Positions 48,372 through 56,291 of a stretch of DNA of 64,000 nucleotides are shown in pieces; the stretch's first letter is position 1, and each line of letters opens with the position of its first letter. Both the position numbers and the translations under genes were made by a program. Source of the stretch: VRUE01 sp963770315 (lineage in GTDB: Bacteria; Actinomycetota; Thermoleophilia; Solirubrobacterales; 70-9); contig CAVYPC010000002.1 of assembly GCA_963770315.1 (NCBI GenBank), positions 806,001-870,000 of the forward strand, given 5' to 3'. The notes under the pieces were generated by a model. The model worked only from the letters and a program-made list of their open reading frames with translations, had not been told where the DNA came from and searched no databases.

Positions 48372-49081
48372 GCGCCGCCGCCCTCCTCGCGGCACGGCGA
48401 TTGAACCTGCCTGCGCGCCTGCGCCGTGCCGGCCTCGAGTCGCGGTTGCGCCTCGAGGCGTTGCTGCTCGCGAAGCTGGCCTCGGCGTTGGGGGGCGGCA
48501 TCGCGGCTCTTGCGGCCGCGCCCGCGGCGCCCGGTCGGACGTCGCTGCTCGTCGCCATCGCGATGCCAGCGGCCGGCTTCGTTCTGCCCGACGCGCTGCT
48601 GGAGCGCGAGGCGCGCCGTCGCCGTCGCCGCCTTCTCGGCGCGCTACCTGACGCCCTCGACCTGATCGCGATCGGCTCGGCTGCCGGCCGCAACCCGGCA
48701 GCCGGATTCGCTGAGATCGCGCGCGCCGGCAACGGCCCGCTTGCCGACGAGCTGCGAATCGCCGTCGCCGAGCTGGAGTGCGGACGGCCCCTGCCGGAAG
48801 CTCTCGAGGGGCTCCGCGAGCGTGTCCCCGGCAGCGAGATCGCGACCCTCTGCGCCTCGATCGAGCGTTCGCGCCGCCTCGGCTCGCCGCTCGCCGATCA
48901 GCTGCGCCGTCAGTCCGCCTCGCTGCGCCGCGACCAGCGGCGGAGCGTCGAGGAGCGCGCCGCCCGCGCCGCGCCGAAGATCCAGCTCGTGGTCGCCCTC
49001 GTCCTGGTTCCCTCTGTCCTGTTGATGATCGCCGCGGCGCTGATCGCCAACGCCGACATCCTGCTCAGCGGCTTCTCATAA
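48368..49081 (+). CDS. tadC: TadC pilus assembly membrane protein
   Basis: 237 aa, GTG start overlapping the tadB stop. A second T2SF domain: LLGALPDALDLIAIGSAAGRNP, then LRERVPGSEIATLCASIERS and a C-terminal helix KIQLVVALVLVPSVLLMIAA. Pairs with TadB to form the platform. The locus ends here: no Flp pilin, prepilin peptidase (TadV) or TadE/F genes follow, so these must be elsewhere or missing. Confidence 0.87.
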   Translation: MSAAALLAARRLNLPARLRRAGLESRLRLEALLLAKLASALGGGIAALAAAPAAPGRTSLLVAIAMPAAGFVLPDALLEREARRRRRRLLGALPDALDLIAIGSAAGRNPAAGFAEIARAGNGPLADELRIAVAELECGRPLPEALEGLRERVPGSEIATLCASIERSRRLGSPLADQLRRQSASLRRDQRRSVEERAARAAPKIQLVVALVLVPSVLLMIAAALIANADILLSGFS

Positions 49082-49086
49082 AGCCG

Positions 49087-49108
49087 GCTTGGCTACTCCA
49101 GGGACTCC
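49087..49108. repeat. 22-bp direct repeat, left copy
   Basis: Identical to 49958-49979. It begins GCTTGGCTACTCC and lies 5 bp after the tadC stop. Read on the minus strand it encodes the last codons and TAG stop (E-S-L-E-stop) of the membrane-protein gene whose real end is at the right copy. Confidence 0.9.
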
Positions 49109-49135
49109 CCCGCTATCGCCAGGCATAATGTTGCA

Positions 49136-49894
49136 ATGATCGAGGATCCGGTTCTGATCACGATTCCGATCAGTCACTACTGCGAGAAGGCTCGCTGGGC
49201 GCTTGACCGGGCAGGTGTCAGCTACCAGGAGCGAGCGCACCTTCAGGTGCTCCACTGGATCCCAGTCGCCCGCGCTGGCGGAAAGAAAACCGCGCCCGTA
49301 CTCGTCTGGGGAGGTCGGGTATTTACCGATTCTGCGGATATCGTCGAGGAGGCCAGCGCAAATGCACCGCCACACCGCGGCCTGTTCCCCGACGACCCCG
49401 TCACCGCCGCCGAGGTCCGGGCACTGGAACTCGACTTCGACGCGCGACTGGGACCGGAGGGGCGTAGGTGGATGTACAACGGCCTGAGAGGGCGTCGCGA
49501 CATTGCGGTTGCCTATGGGTGCACGGGCGTGCCCACCTGGCAGCGCCGCACGCTGCCGTTTGCATACCCGGTGGCGACGCGGATCATCGACCGCTACCTC
49601 GACGTCACGCCGGCCACCGCCACGCGGTCCGAGGCTGAGGTGCATGCGGTCTTCGACGGGGTCGCCGAACGGTTGGACGACGGGCGACCGTACCTCTGTG
49701 GCGAGCGCTTCAGCGCCGCCGACCTGACCTTCGCCTCGCTGGCCGCGGCGGTGCTGATGCCGCCCGAGTACGGAGTGCCGCTCCCCCAGCCAGAGGCGCT
49801 CCCGGCTGCGATGGCCGCGACGGTTCGCGAACTGCGAGCGCATCCGGCCGGCGCGCACGCACTCAAGATGTTCCGCGAGGAGCGGCACTCCTGA
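49136..49894 (+). CDS. glutathione S-transferase-like protein
   Basis: 252 aa. ITIPISHYCEKARWALDRAG is a GST N-terminal thioredoxin fold with the family's cysteine-containing active-site loop (S-H-Y-C), and APVLVWGGRVFTDSADIVEE carries the cis-Pro and Asp-Ser glutathione-binding residues. The C-terminal helical domain has RPYLCGERFSAADLTFASLA. Actinobacteria mostly use mycothiol, so the thiol cosubstrate is uncertain. It stands alone between two 22-bp direct repeats and may be a recent insertion. Confidence 0.85.
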   Translation: MIEDPVLITIPISHYCEKARWALDRAGVSYQERAHLQVLHWIPVARAGGKKTAPVLVWGGRVFTDSADIVEEASANAPPHRGLFPDDPVTAAEVRALELDFDARLGPEGRRWMYNGLRGRRDIAVAYGCTGVPTWQRRTLPFAYPVATRIIDRYLDVTPATATRSEAEVHAVFDGVAERLDDGRPYLCGERFSAADLTFASLAAAVLMPPEYGVPLPQPEALPAAMAATVRELRAHPAGAHALKMFREERHS

Positions 49895-49957
49895 ACGAGC
49901 CCACCTCGTCCGCGCCGGGCGGATCGACTGCTTTCGGAGGATTCGCGGCGCTGGGCA

Positions 49958-49979
49958 GCTTGGCTACTCCAGGGACTCC
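49958..49979. repeat. 22-bp direct repeat, right copy
   Basis: Exact second copy of 49087-49108, 871 bp away. It contains the true stop codon (49964-49966, minus strand) of the frameshifted membrane-protein gene. Confidence 0.9.
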
Positions 49980-50819
49980 TCGCGAAGACAGCTGGCCACG
50001 GAGGCCGAGGCGGCGCGGATCGTGTCGAGCTCGGCGGCCCCCTTCTCGTGGCCGTGGACGTAGCAGCAGAGAGTGCCGTCGACGAGCTCGAAGGCGAACT
50101 TCTTCGGCGCGGAGTCGGCGAGCCAGACGATGAACGTGGGGGAGAAGAGCTGGCGCAGGCGGTTCGGGTCCTGTGCCTTGCCGGCGAATATCTCGTAGCG
50201 CTCGTCGAGCGCCTCGCTCTCCAGCTTGACCCGCTCTTTGGAGCGGCGGAAGACGTCCTCGAACTTCTCCAGGGCGCGCAGGCCCGACTTGTCGCTGGCA
50301 GTAGAGCTCGGGGACGAAGTCGGCGCACTCCGGCACCTCGATCAGGCCGACGGTGTAGCGGTAGTAGTTGGTCTGCCGGTTGCCCTCGCTGTCGGTCGTC
50401 TCGTCCTCGTAGGTATAGAGAGCGAGGATGCCCTCGACTCCATCGGCGAGCGGTCCGCTCAGGGCGCGCTCGGCATAGCGGTCATCGCCCTTGCGCAGCA
50501 GCGGGGTGGCCGCTGGCAGCGGCCCCTTGCCCGAGAGCGACATGCCCCGCTGGCCTGCGTAGGCAGCGAAGAAGGCGTCCTCGGCCCGCGAGTCGGCGAT
50601 TGCGAAGACGATCAGCAGACCGAGCAGGAGAGTGCCGATCGCCGCTGCGGCGCCGACCGCCGGGCCCACCAGGGCCGCCCCGGCGGCTCCCGCTGCGACG
50701 GCGAAGATCGCCAGCAGGATCCAGGTCAGCGGCCTGCCCAGCAGCCGCTTGAAGTGGAAGCCGCGCAGGTCGTTGGCATCGTCGGGGGCCGGGGCGGCGT
50801 CTTCGGGCCCGCTCGTCAT
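49964..50819 (-). pseudogene. membrane protein (DUF3137-like) with one frameshift
   Basis: ATG 50819. Residues about 30-75 give two helices (LTWILLAIFAVAAGAAGAAL, AAAIGTLLLGLLIVFAIAD), then SRAEDAFFAAYAGQRGMSLS and YYRYTVGLIEVPECADFVPELYCQR. The natural continuation, KSGLRALEKFEDVFRRSKER to SVASCLREESLE and a TAG, is in another frame. Deleting one base near 50291 joins both parts. Without this the frame runs into nonsense through the GST repeat. It may be a true mutation or a sequencing error. Confidence 0.7.
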
Positions 50820-50950
50820 GCCGCCACCCTAATCGCCCCACGAGTGAAGCCGCATTTGCCTCCGCATAGCGACGGTAAATGCAGTCTCAGCGCAAACGGG
50901 GCCTGCAACTGGCCTTGCGGAATGGGACGCTTGTTTGGGGTCGTGTTGCA

Positions 50951-50978
50951 AAGTGGGGGAAAGTGGGGTACTGTGGCC
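50951..50978 (+). promoter_or_regulatory. MraZ operator repeats
   Basis: Two copies of AAGTGGGG at 50951-50958 and 50961-50968, with a weaker third GTGG at 50973, spaced 10 bp. MraZ proteins bind such short G-rich direct repeats upstream of their own gene and repress the dcw operon. mraZ starts 95 bp downstream. Confidence 0.7.
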
Positions 50979-51072
50979 GCGAGTTGAAGCCCAGGACCGG
51001 GGTGGTGAGGCTCCTCCCACCTCATCACTCCGGTCCTAACTCTTTGCCAGGCCGCAGAAAGGAACCGACGGG

Positions 51073-51516
51073 ATGGCATTTCGGGGTCTCTACGAGCACA
51101 GTCTCGACTCCAAGGATCGCCTCACGGTTCCCTCTCGCTTCCGGGCCGCGCTCTCCGACGGCATTGTTCTGTCGAAAGGCTTCGACCCCTGCGTCTGGGT
51201 GCACACGACCGAGGAGTTCGAGCAGCTGTCCGACCGCTTCCTCTCCCCGCACAGCCCCTTCGGCAAGGACGCACGCAGCCTGCGCCGTCGTTTCCACGGC
51301 GGCTCCTTCGACGAGAAGCTCGACTCGGCCGGTCGCATCCGCGTTCCCAGGCCGTTGATCGAACACGCCGCCCTCTCCGGGCCCTGCGTCGTCATCGGCG
51401 CCGGCGAGTACCTGGAGATCTGGAATGCCGCGGCCTGGGCGAAGCAGGAGGAGGAGCTAGACGCCTCCGCCCCGGAGATCGCCGAGGGGCTCGCCTCCAA
51501 CGGAGCGCCTGCGTGA
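51073..51516 (+). CDS. mraZ: MraZ, transcriptional regulator of the dcw cluster
   Basis: 147 aa with RBS AAAGGA upstream. Two AbrB-like MraZ modules: residues about 1-60 (YEHSLDSKDRLTVPSRFRAA) and 75-125 (EKLDSAGRIRVPRPLIEHA). Forms a ring that binds the direct repeats in its own promoter. First gene of the division and cell-wall cluster, followed by rsmH as in most bacteria. Confidence 0.95.
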   Translation: MAFRGLYEHSLDSKDRLTVPSRFRAALSDGIVLSKGFDPCVWVHTTEEFEQLSDRFLSPHSPFGKDARSLRRRFHGGSFDEKLDSAGRIRVPRPLIEHAALSGPCVVIGAGEYLEIWNAAAWAKQEEELDASAPEIAEGLASNGAPA

Positions 51517-51577
51517 GATGCGAGCCCACGCGGAGAGAGCACCCGTTTCCGTCGCCGAGAGCGCAACCCTTATCTAT

Positions 51578-52531
51578 ATGCCGACCGAGCACGATCCAGT
51601 CCTCGCCCCCGAGCTGACCGCGCTGCTTGCCCCCGAGCCGGGCCAGACCGCCGTCGACTGCACCTTCGGCGGTGGCGGTCACGCACGGCGTATCGCCGCG
51701 GCGATAGGCGCCGAGGGGACACTGATCGGGATCGACCGCGACCCCGCCGCGGAGCCCCGCTTCGAGCGCTTCGCCGCCGAGGCTCCCTGTCGAGCTCGCT
51801 TCCTCGGCAGCGACTACTCGGCAGGTCTCCGCACCCTGCGCGGCGAAGGCGTCCGCCCAGACATGGTTTTCATGGACCTAGGGATGTCCTCGATGCAGGT
51901 CGACGCAAGGGAGCGGGGCTTCTCCTACTCATACGACGCCCCGCTCGACATGCGGATGGACACGCGGCAGGAGTTCAGCGGCGCCGACCTCGTCAACGAG
52001 TGGCCCGAGTCGAGAATCGCCCAGGCGCTGCGCCACTTCGGCGAGGAGCGCTACGCGGGTGGGATCGCCCGCGAGATCGTGCGCCGGCGTCCGCTGCGGA
52101 CCACCGCCGAGCTGGTGGACGCGGTCAAGGCCGGCATGCCCGCCTCCGCCCGCTTCGGCGGTGGCCACCCGGCCAAGCGGACCTTCCAGGCGATCCGGAT
52201 CGCCGTGAACGGCGAGCTCGACTCGCTCGACGACGCGCTGCCGACCGCCTGGTCGATGCTGCCGGTCGGCGGCCGCCTCGCGGCGATCTCCTTCCACTCC
52301 CTGGAGGATCGCCGTGTTAAGCGGTTCCTCGCCGAGCGCGCCCGCGGTTGCGTCTGCCCGCCCGAGCTGCCGATCTGCGCCTGCGGCCGCGAGCCCGAAG
52401 CGGAGCTGCTGACCCGGCGCGCCGTGGCGCCGGAGGCCGCCGAGGTCGCCGCCAACCCGCGCTCGAAGTCCGCCCATCTGCGCGCCGCGGTGAAGATCGC
52501 CGAGGCCCAGGCCGCCGGGAGCGTCGCCTGA
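51578..52531 (+). CDS. rsmH: 16S rRNA (cytosine-1402 N4) methyltransferase RsmH
   Basis: 317 aa from ATG 51578, where the conserved sequence starts (EHDPVLAPELTALLAP); ATG 51518 would add 20 residues not seen in the family and cannot be excluded. SAM-binding VDCTFGGGGHARRIA, then MVFMDLGMSSMQVDARERGF, GGHPAKRTFQAIRIAVNGEL and AISFHSLEDRRVKRF. It methylates C1402 in the ribosomal decoding site. Its TGA overlaps the next ATG. Confidence 0.94.
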   Translation: MPTEHDPVLAPELTALLAPEPGQTAVDCTFGGGGHARRIAAAIGAEGTLIGIDRDPAAEPRFERFAAEAPCRARFLGSDYSAGLRTLRGEGVRPDMVFMDLGMSSMQVDARERGFSYSYDAPLDMRMDTRQEFSGADLVNEWPESRIAQALRHFGEERYAGGIAREIVRRRPLRTTAELVDAVKAGMPASARFGGGHPAKRTFQAIRIAVNGELDSLDDALPTAWSMLPVGGRLAAISFHSLEDRRVKRFLAERARGCVCPPELPICACGREPEAELLTRRAVAPEAAEVAANPRSKSAHLRAAVKIAEAQAAGSVA

Positions 52532-53085
52532 TGGCCGCCGCGGCGACCGCACGCAGGTCCGCTGCTGCCCCGGCCCGTGCTCCGCGCCGCAAAAAACCGG
52601 CGCTCGCCGTCGCCCCGGCGCGCAAAGCTCCGGCCCGCGGGGCACCCGCCCGCCCGTCGGCGCCGGCTCGCCGCAAAGCGCCGGCTCGTCGCCCGGGGGG
52701 TCAGCTGATCCCGCTTGCGGTCGGCACCGCGAGCGCTGTCCGCAGCCTGCCCGATTCGAGCTTGATGGTGCGGATGACCCGCGGTCGTGCCTGGATCGCG
52801 GTGCTGGGCGTGCTGCTGGTCGGGATCGTCGCGCTCAACGTGATCACGCTCAGCCTCGCCGCCGGCGCCGGTCACATCGACCAGAACATCCAGGCCCTGG
52901 ACGAAGAGAACTCGATTCTGCGCGGTCGCGACGCACAGAAGTCCGGTGCCAGTCGCATCCGCCACGAAGCTGCTGGGCTGGGCCTGAGCGCGGCCGCCGT
53001 CGACCAGGTCGGCTCGGTGCAGGCGAGCCCACGCGACGTCGAGACCGCGGCGGCCCGTCTTGCGGCGGCCGAAACGGCGTACTGA
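52531..53085 (+). CDS. FtsL-like septum protein
   Basis: 184 aa. Residues 1-65 are a basic, Ala/Pro/Arg/Lys-rich cytoplasmic tail; one helix follows (AWIAVLGVLLVGIVALNVIT), then a short coiled coil (IDQNIQALDEENSILRGRDA) outside the membrane. Sequence alone is weak, but the topology and place between rsmH and ftsI are those of FtsL, which links FtsI and other divisome proteins. ATG overlaps the rsmH stop. Confidence 0.75.
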   Translation: MAAAATARRSAAAPARAPRRKKPALAVAPARKAPARGAPARPSAPARRKAPARRPGGQLIPLAVGTASAVRSLPDSSLMVRMTRGRAWIAVLGVLLVGIVALNVITLSLAAGAGHIDQNIQALDEENSILRGRDAQKSGASRIRHEAAGLGLSAAAVDQVGSVQASPRDVETAAARLAAAETAY

Positions 53086-53090
53086 GGCAG

Positions 53091-54743
53091 ATGCGCACGA
53101 TCGAGCGCAGGATCGGCCTCCTCTTTGCCGGCTTCCTGCTCTGCTTCCTCGTCATCGCCGGTCGCGCCTTCTGGCTGCAGGGGGTGCAGGGTGCGAAGCT
53201 CGCCTCCGAGGCCGCCTACCAGCAGACCGAGGTCGTCACCGTCCCCGGCCTGCGCGGCAGCGTGCTCGACCGCTTCGGCAATCCGCTCGCGGTCTCCGAA
53301 GACGCGAAGACGATCTACGCGACGCCCTACCAGGTCAAGAAGCCGCGCCAGACCGCGGAGAAACTGGCTTCGATCCTCGGCCTCAAGGAAGACGAAGTGC
53401 TGAAGAGCCTCACCGAAGACTCGGGCTTCGCCTACGTGGCGCGCAAGGTCGACGTGCCCAGCGCGGCGCGCGTCGCCCGGCTCGAATTACCGGGGGTCGG
53501 CGAGCTCCCGGACAGCAGGCGCACCTACCCGCAGGGCGACCTGGCGGCGCAGACGATCGGCGCCGTGGGCGAGGAAAACCAGGGCCTTACCGGGCTCGAG
53601 ATGGGCGAGGACTCGGTCCTGCACGGCACCGATGGAGAGCGCAGGGTCGTCAACGACGCGCTCGGGCAGCCGATCCGGCTGGAAACGGTGAAGGAAGCCA
53701 GCGACGGCGAAGACCTGCGCCTGACGCTCGATCCCGCGATCCAGAAGGAGACCGAGCAGGCGCTGGGCGAAGTCGGCGAAACCTACGCACCGAAGGGCGC
53801 CACGGCGATCGTGATGAATCCGCACAACTCGCAGGTCCTGGCGATGGCCAACTGGCCGCCCGTGGATCCCTCCGACCTGGAAAACGCCGACCCCGAAGAC
53901 CTGATCAACCGGGCCACCGGCTTCACCTACGAGCCCGGTTCGACCTTCAAGGCCTTCACCGTGTCGGCGGCGCTGGAAGAAGGGTTGGTCACTCCGGACA
54001 CCATGTTCACGTTGCCGCCGCAGCTTCACGTCGCCGACCGGATCATCGAAGACGCCGAGCCGCGACCGACGGTGACCCTGAGCGTCGCCGAAATCCTCTC
54101 CCACTCATCCAACGTCGGCGCCGCGACGATCGGGCTCAAGGTTGGCAGCGAGAAGTTTTCCCGCTGGATAAACCGCTTCGGCTTCGGCCGGCCGACCGGG
54201 GTCCAGTTCCCCGCCGAGGAACAGGGGCTCGTGCCGTCGCTGGACGAATACTCGGGCTCGACGATGGGCAACCTGCCGATCGGCCAGGGGCTGGGGGTGA
54301 CGCCGATGCAGATGATCGCCGGCTACGCGGCGATCGCCAACGGCGGCATGCTGCGCCCGCCGCAGCTGGTCGAGAAGGTCGGCGACGAAGCCGTCAGCGA
54401 GCCGCATGGGCATCGGGTGATCTCCCCAACCGTCGCCGAACAGGTGCGGACGATGCTCGAGGGGGTGCTCGCCCCGGGCGGTACGGCCTCGGAGGTCAGC
54501 GTCCCCGGCTACACCCTCGCCGGCAAGACCGGGACCGCGCAGGTGGCCGAAAACGGGACCTACTCCGACACCAAGTACATCGCTTCCTTCATCGGCTTCG
54601 CTCCGGCCCAGGATCCGCGCTTGCTGGTCGCGGTGGTCGTCGATCAGCCGCAGGGGGAAATCTACGGTGGGTCGGTGGCGGCGCCGGCGTTCGGCAAGAT
54701 CGCCGCGTTTGCTCTTCCCTATCTCGGGGTGCCGCAGGAATGA
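53091..54743 (+). CDS. ftsI: penicillin-binding protein FtsI (PBP3-like transpeptidase)
   Basis: 550 aa. N-terminal membrane anchor (IGLLFAGFLLCFLVIAGRAF), dimerisation domain starting at LRGSVLDRFGNPLAVSED, and a transpeptidase domain with all motifs: Ser284-X-X-Lys287 in EPGSTFKAF, S-X-N in SHSSNVGAA and KTG in AGKTGTAQV. It cross-links septal peptidoglycan and is the beta-lactam target. It starts 5 bp after the ftsL-like gene; palindromic element B follows its stop. Confidence 0.93.
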   Translation: MRTIERRIGLLFAGFLLCFLVIAGRAFWLQGVQGAKLASEAAYQQTEVVTVPGLRGSVLDRFGNPLAVSEDAKTIYATPYQVKKPRQTAEKLASILGLKEDEVLKSLTEDSGFAYVARKVDVPSAARVARLELPGVGELPDSRRTYPQGDLAAQTIGAVGEENQGLTGLEMGEDSVLHGTDGERRVVNDALGQPIRLETVKEASDGEDLRLTLDPAIQKETEQALGEVGETYAPKGATAIVMNPHNSQVLAMANWPPVDPSDLENADPEDLINRATGFTYEPGSTFKAFTVSAALEEGLVTPDTMFTLPPQLHVADRIIEDAEPRPTVTLSVAEILSHSSNVGAATIGLKVGSEKFSRWINRFGFGRPTGVQFPAEEQGLVPSLDEYSGSTMGNLPIGQGLGVTPMQMIAGYAAIANGGMLRPPQLVEKVGDEAVSEPHGHRVISPTVAEQVRTMLEGVLAPGGTASEVSVPGYTLAGKTGTAQVAENGTYSDTKYIASFIGFAPAQDPRLLVAVVVDQPQGEIYGGSVAAPAFGKIAAFALPYLGVPQE

Positions 54744-54755
54744 GCCGGTGGAGGG

Positions 54756-54868
54756 GCGGGGTCCGGGCAGGGGTTCCGCTTAACTTTTTCGGTGGATCGC
54801 CCTGTTGCTGGCGCCCGGTCGCTGGTGACGAAAAAGTACAAGACGCTTCACCCCTGCCCGGACCCCGC
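54756..54868. repeat. palindromic element B, between ftsI and murE
   Basis: Perfect 19-bp outer stem (54756-54774 with 54850-54868, starting GCGGGGTCCGGGC), internal loop TCCGCTTA / ACAAGACGCTTC, then ACTTTTTCG (54783-54791) with CGAAAAAGT (54829-54837). The segment from AGGGGTTCC to TTTTT and from AAAAAGTACAAGACG to TTCACCCCT is nearly identical to element A, while the outer stems differ. It lies within the dcw operon. Confidence 0.9.
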
Positions 54869-54902
54869 TGCCGCCGCCCGCGTCATACCTAGAATCGCCA
54901 TC

Positions 54903-56291
54903 GTGAGATTGGAAGAGCTCGCTGGCGTAGCTGGGTTTGCTCGGATCGTTGGCGATGGCTCCGTTGTGGTGAGTGAGCTTGCTTACGACAGTCGCGGGGT
55001 GAAACCCGGGACGCTTTTCTTCTGCGTTCCCGGGGAGAAGGTCGATGGGCATGAGTTCGCGGCCGCTGCGGTCGAGGCGGGGGCCTCGGCGTTGGTGGTG
55101 GAGCGGGAGCTTTCCTCGCTCGACGTGGCCCAGGTCGTCGTCGGTGACGCTCGGGCCGCGATGGCTTCCATCGCTGCGCGGTTCTGGGGGGATCCCAGCG
55201 CGGAGTTGGAGGTTGCCGGGATCACCGGGACCAATGGGAAGACGACGACGGCCTTCCTGCTGCGCGAGATCCTCGAGTCGGCTGGGAGGCAGTGCGGGCT
55301 GCTGGGGACGGTCAAGCAGGTCGTCGGCGGGGTGGAGGAAGAGGTCGAGCGGACGACGCCGGAGGCGATCGATCTGCAGGCGGCCTTCCGGCGGATGCTG
55401 GACGGCGGCGACCGTGCCTGCGCGATGGAGGTCTCCTCACACGCGCTGGTCCTGCACCGGGCCGACGCGATCCACTTCGACGTCGCCCTCTTCACCAACC
55501 TCACCCAGGACCACCTCGACTTCCACGCGGACATGGAGGACTACTTCCGCTCGAAGCGGCTGCTGTTCGAGATGGAGCCAGGCACGTCGATCGTCAATGT
55601 CGACGACGCCTACGGGCGCCGCCTTGCCGAGGAATTCGAGTGCCTGACCTTCTCGGCGGAGGGTGGTGACGCCGACCTCAGGGCGGCCGACCTCCGGATT
55701 GAGACGCGACTGCCGGGTGACTTCAACGTCGCCAATGCGCTTGGCGCCTACGCCGCGGCGATCTCCCTCGGAGTCGATTCGGATGCCGCGATAGCCGGTT
55801 TGGCACAGGCCGAGCCTCCACCCGGCCGCTTCGAGCCGATCGACGAGGGGCAGCCCTTCGCCGTTCTCGTCGACTACGCCCACACCCCGGATTCCCTGGA
55901 GAACGTGCTGCGGGCGGCGCGGCGGCTGAGCAAGGGTCGGGTGATCTCGGTCTTCGGCGCCGGCGGCGACCGAGATCGCGGCAAGCGGCCGCAGATGGGT
56001 CGCGCCGGCGCCGCGCTGTCGGACCTGGCGATTGTCACCTCCGACAACCCGCGCTCCGAGGATCCGGAGGCGATCGTCGCCGAGATCCTCGCCGGGATCG
56101 ACGACCGCGATGGGGTCGAGGCGGAAGTCGACCGCCGCGCCGCGATCGCGCTGGCGCTGTCGCGGGCGCAGTCGGGCGACACCGTGGTCATCGCCGGCAA
56201 GGGGCATGAGCAGGGGCAGGAGTTCGAGAACGGGCGCAAGCAGCCCTTCGACGACCGCGAGGTGGCGCGCGAGGAGCTGCGGCGGCTGTGA
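54903..56291 (+). CDS. murE: UDP-MurNAc-tripeptide synthetase MurE (meso-DAP type)
   Basis: 462 aa from GTG 54903; the frame is open upstream only through the palindrome. ATP-binding GITGTNGKTTTAFLL, then EVSSHALVLHRAD, LFTNLTQDHLDFH and VDYAHTPDSLENVL. DNPRSEDP is the motif that selects meso-diaminopimelate, so the cell wall should contain mDAP. It adds the third residue to the muramyl peptide in the cytoplasm. TGA overlaps the murF GTG. Confidence 0.94.
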   Translation: MRLEELAGVAGFARIVGDGSVVVSELAYDSRGVKPGTLFFCVPGEKVDGHEFAAAAVEAGASALVVERELSSLDVAQVVVGDARAAMASIAARFWGDPSAELEVAGITGTNGKTTTAFLLREILESAGRQCGLLGTVKQVVGGVEEEVERTTPEAIDLQAAFRRMLDGGDRACAMEVSSHALVLHRADAIHFDVALFTNLTQDHLDFHADMEDYFRSKRLLFEMEPGTSIVNVDDAYGRRLAEEFECLTFSAEGGDADLRAADLRIETRLPGDFNVANALGAYAAAISLGVDSDAAIAGLAQAEPPPGRFEPIDEGQPFAVLVDYAHTPDSLENVLRAARRLSKGRVISVFGAGGDRDRGKRPQMGRAGAALSDLAIVTSDNPRSEDPEAIVAEILAGIDDRDGVEAEVDRRAAIALALSRAQSGDTVVIAGKGHEQGQEFENGRKQPFDDREVAREELRRL

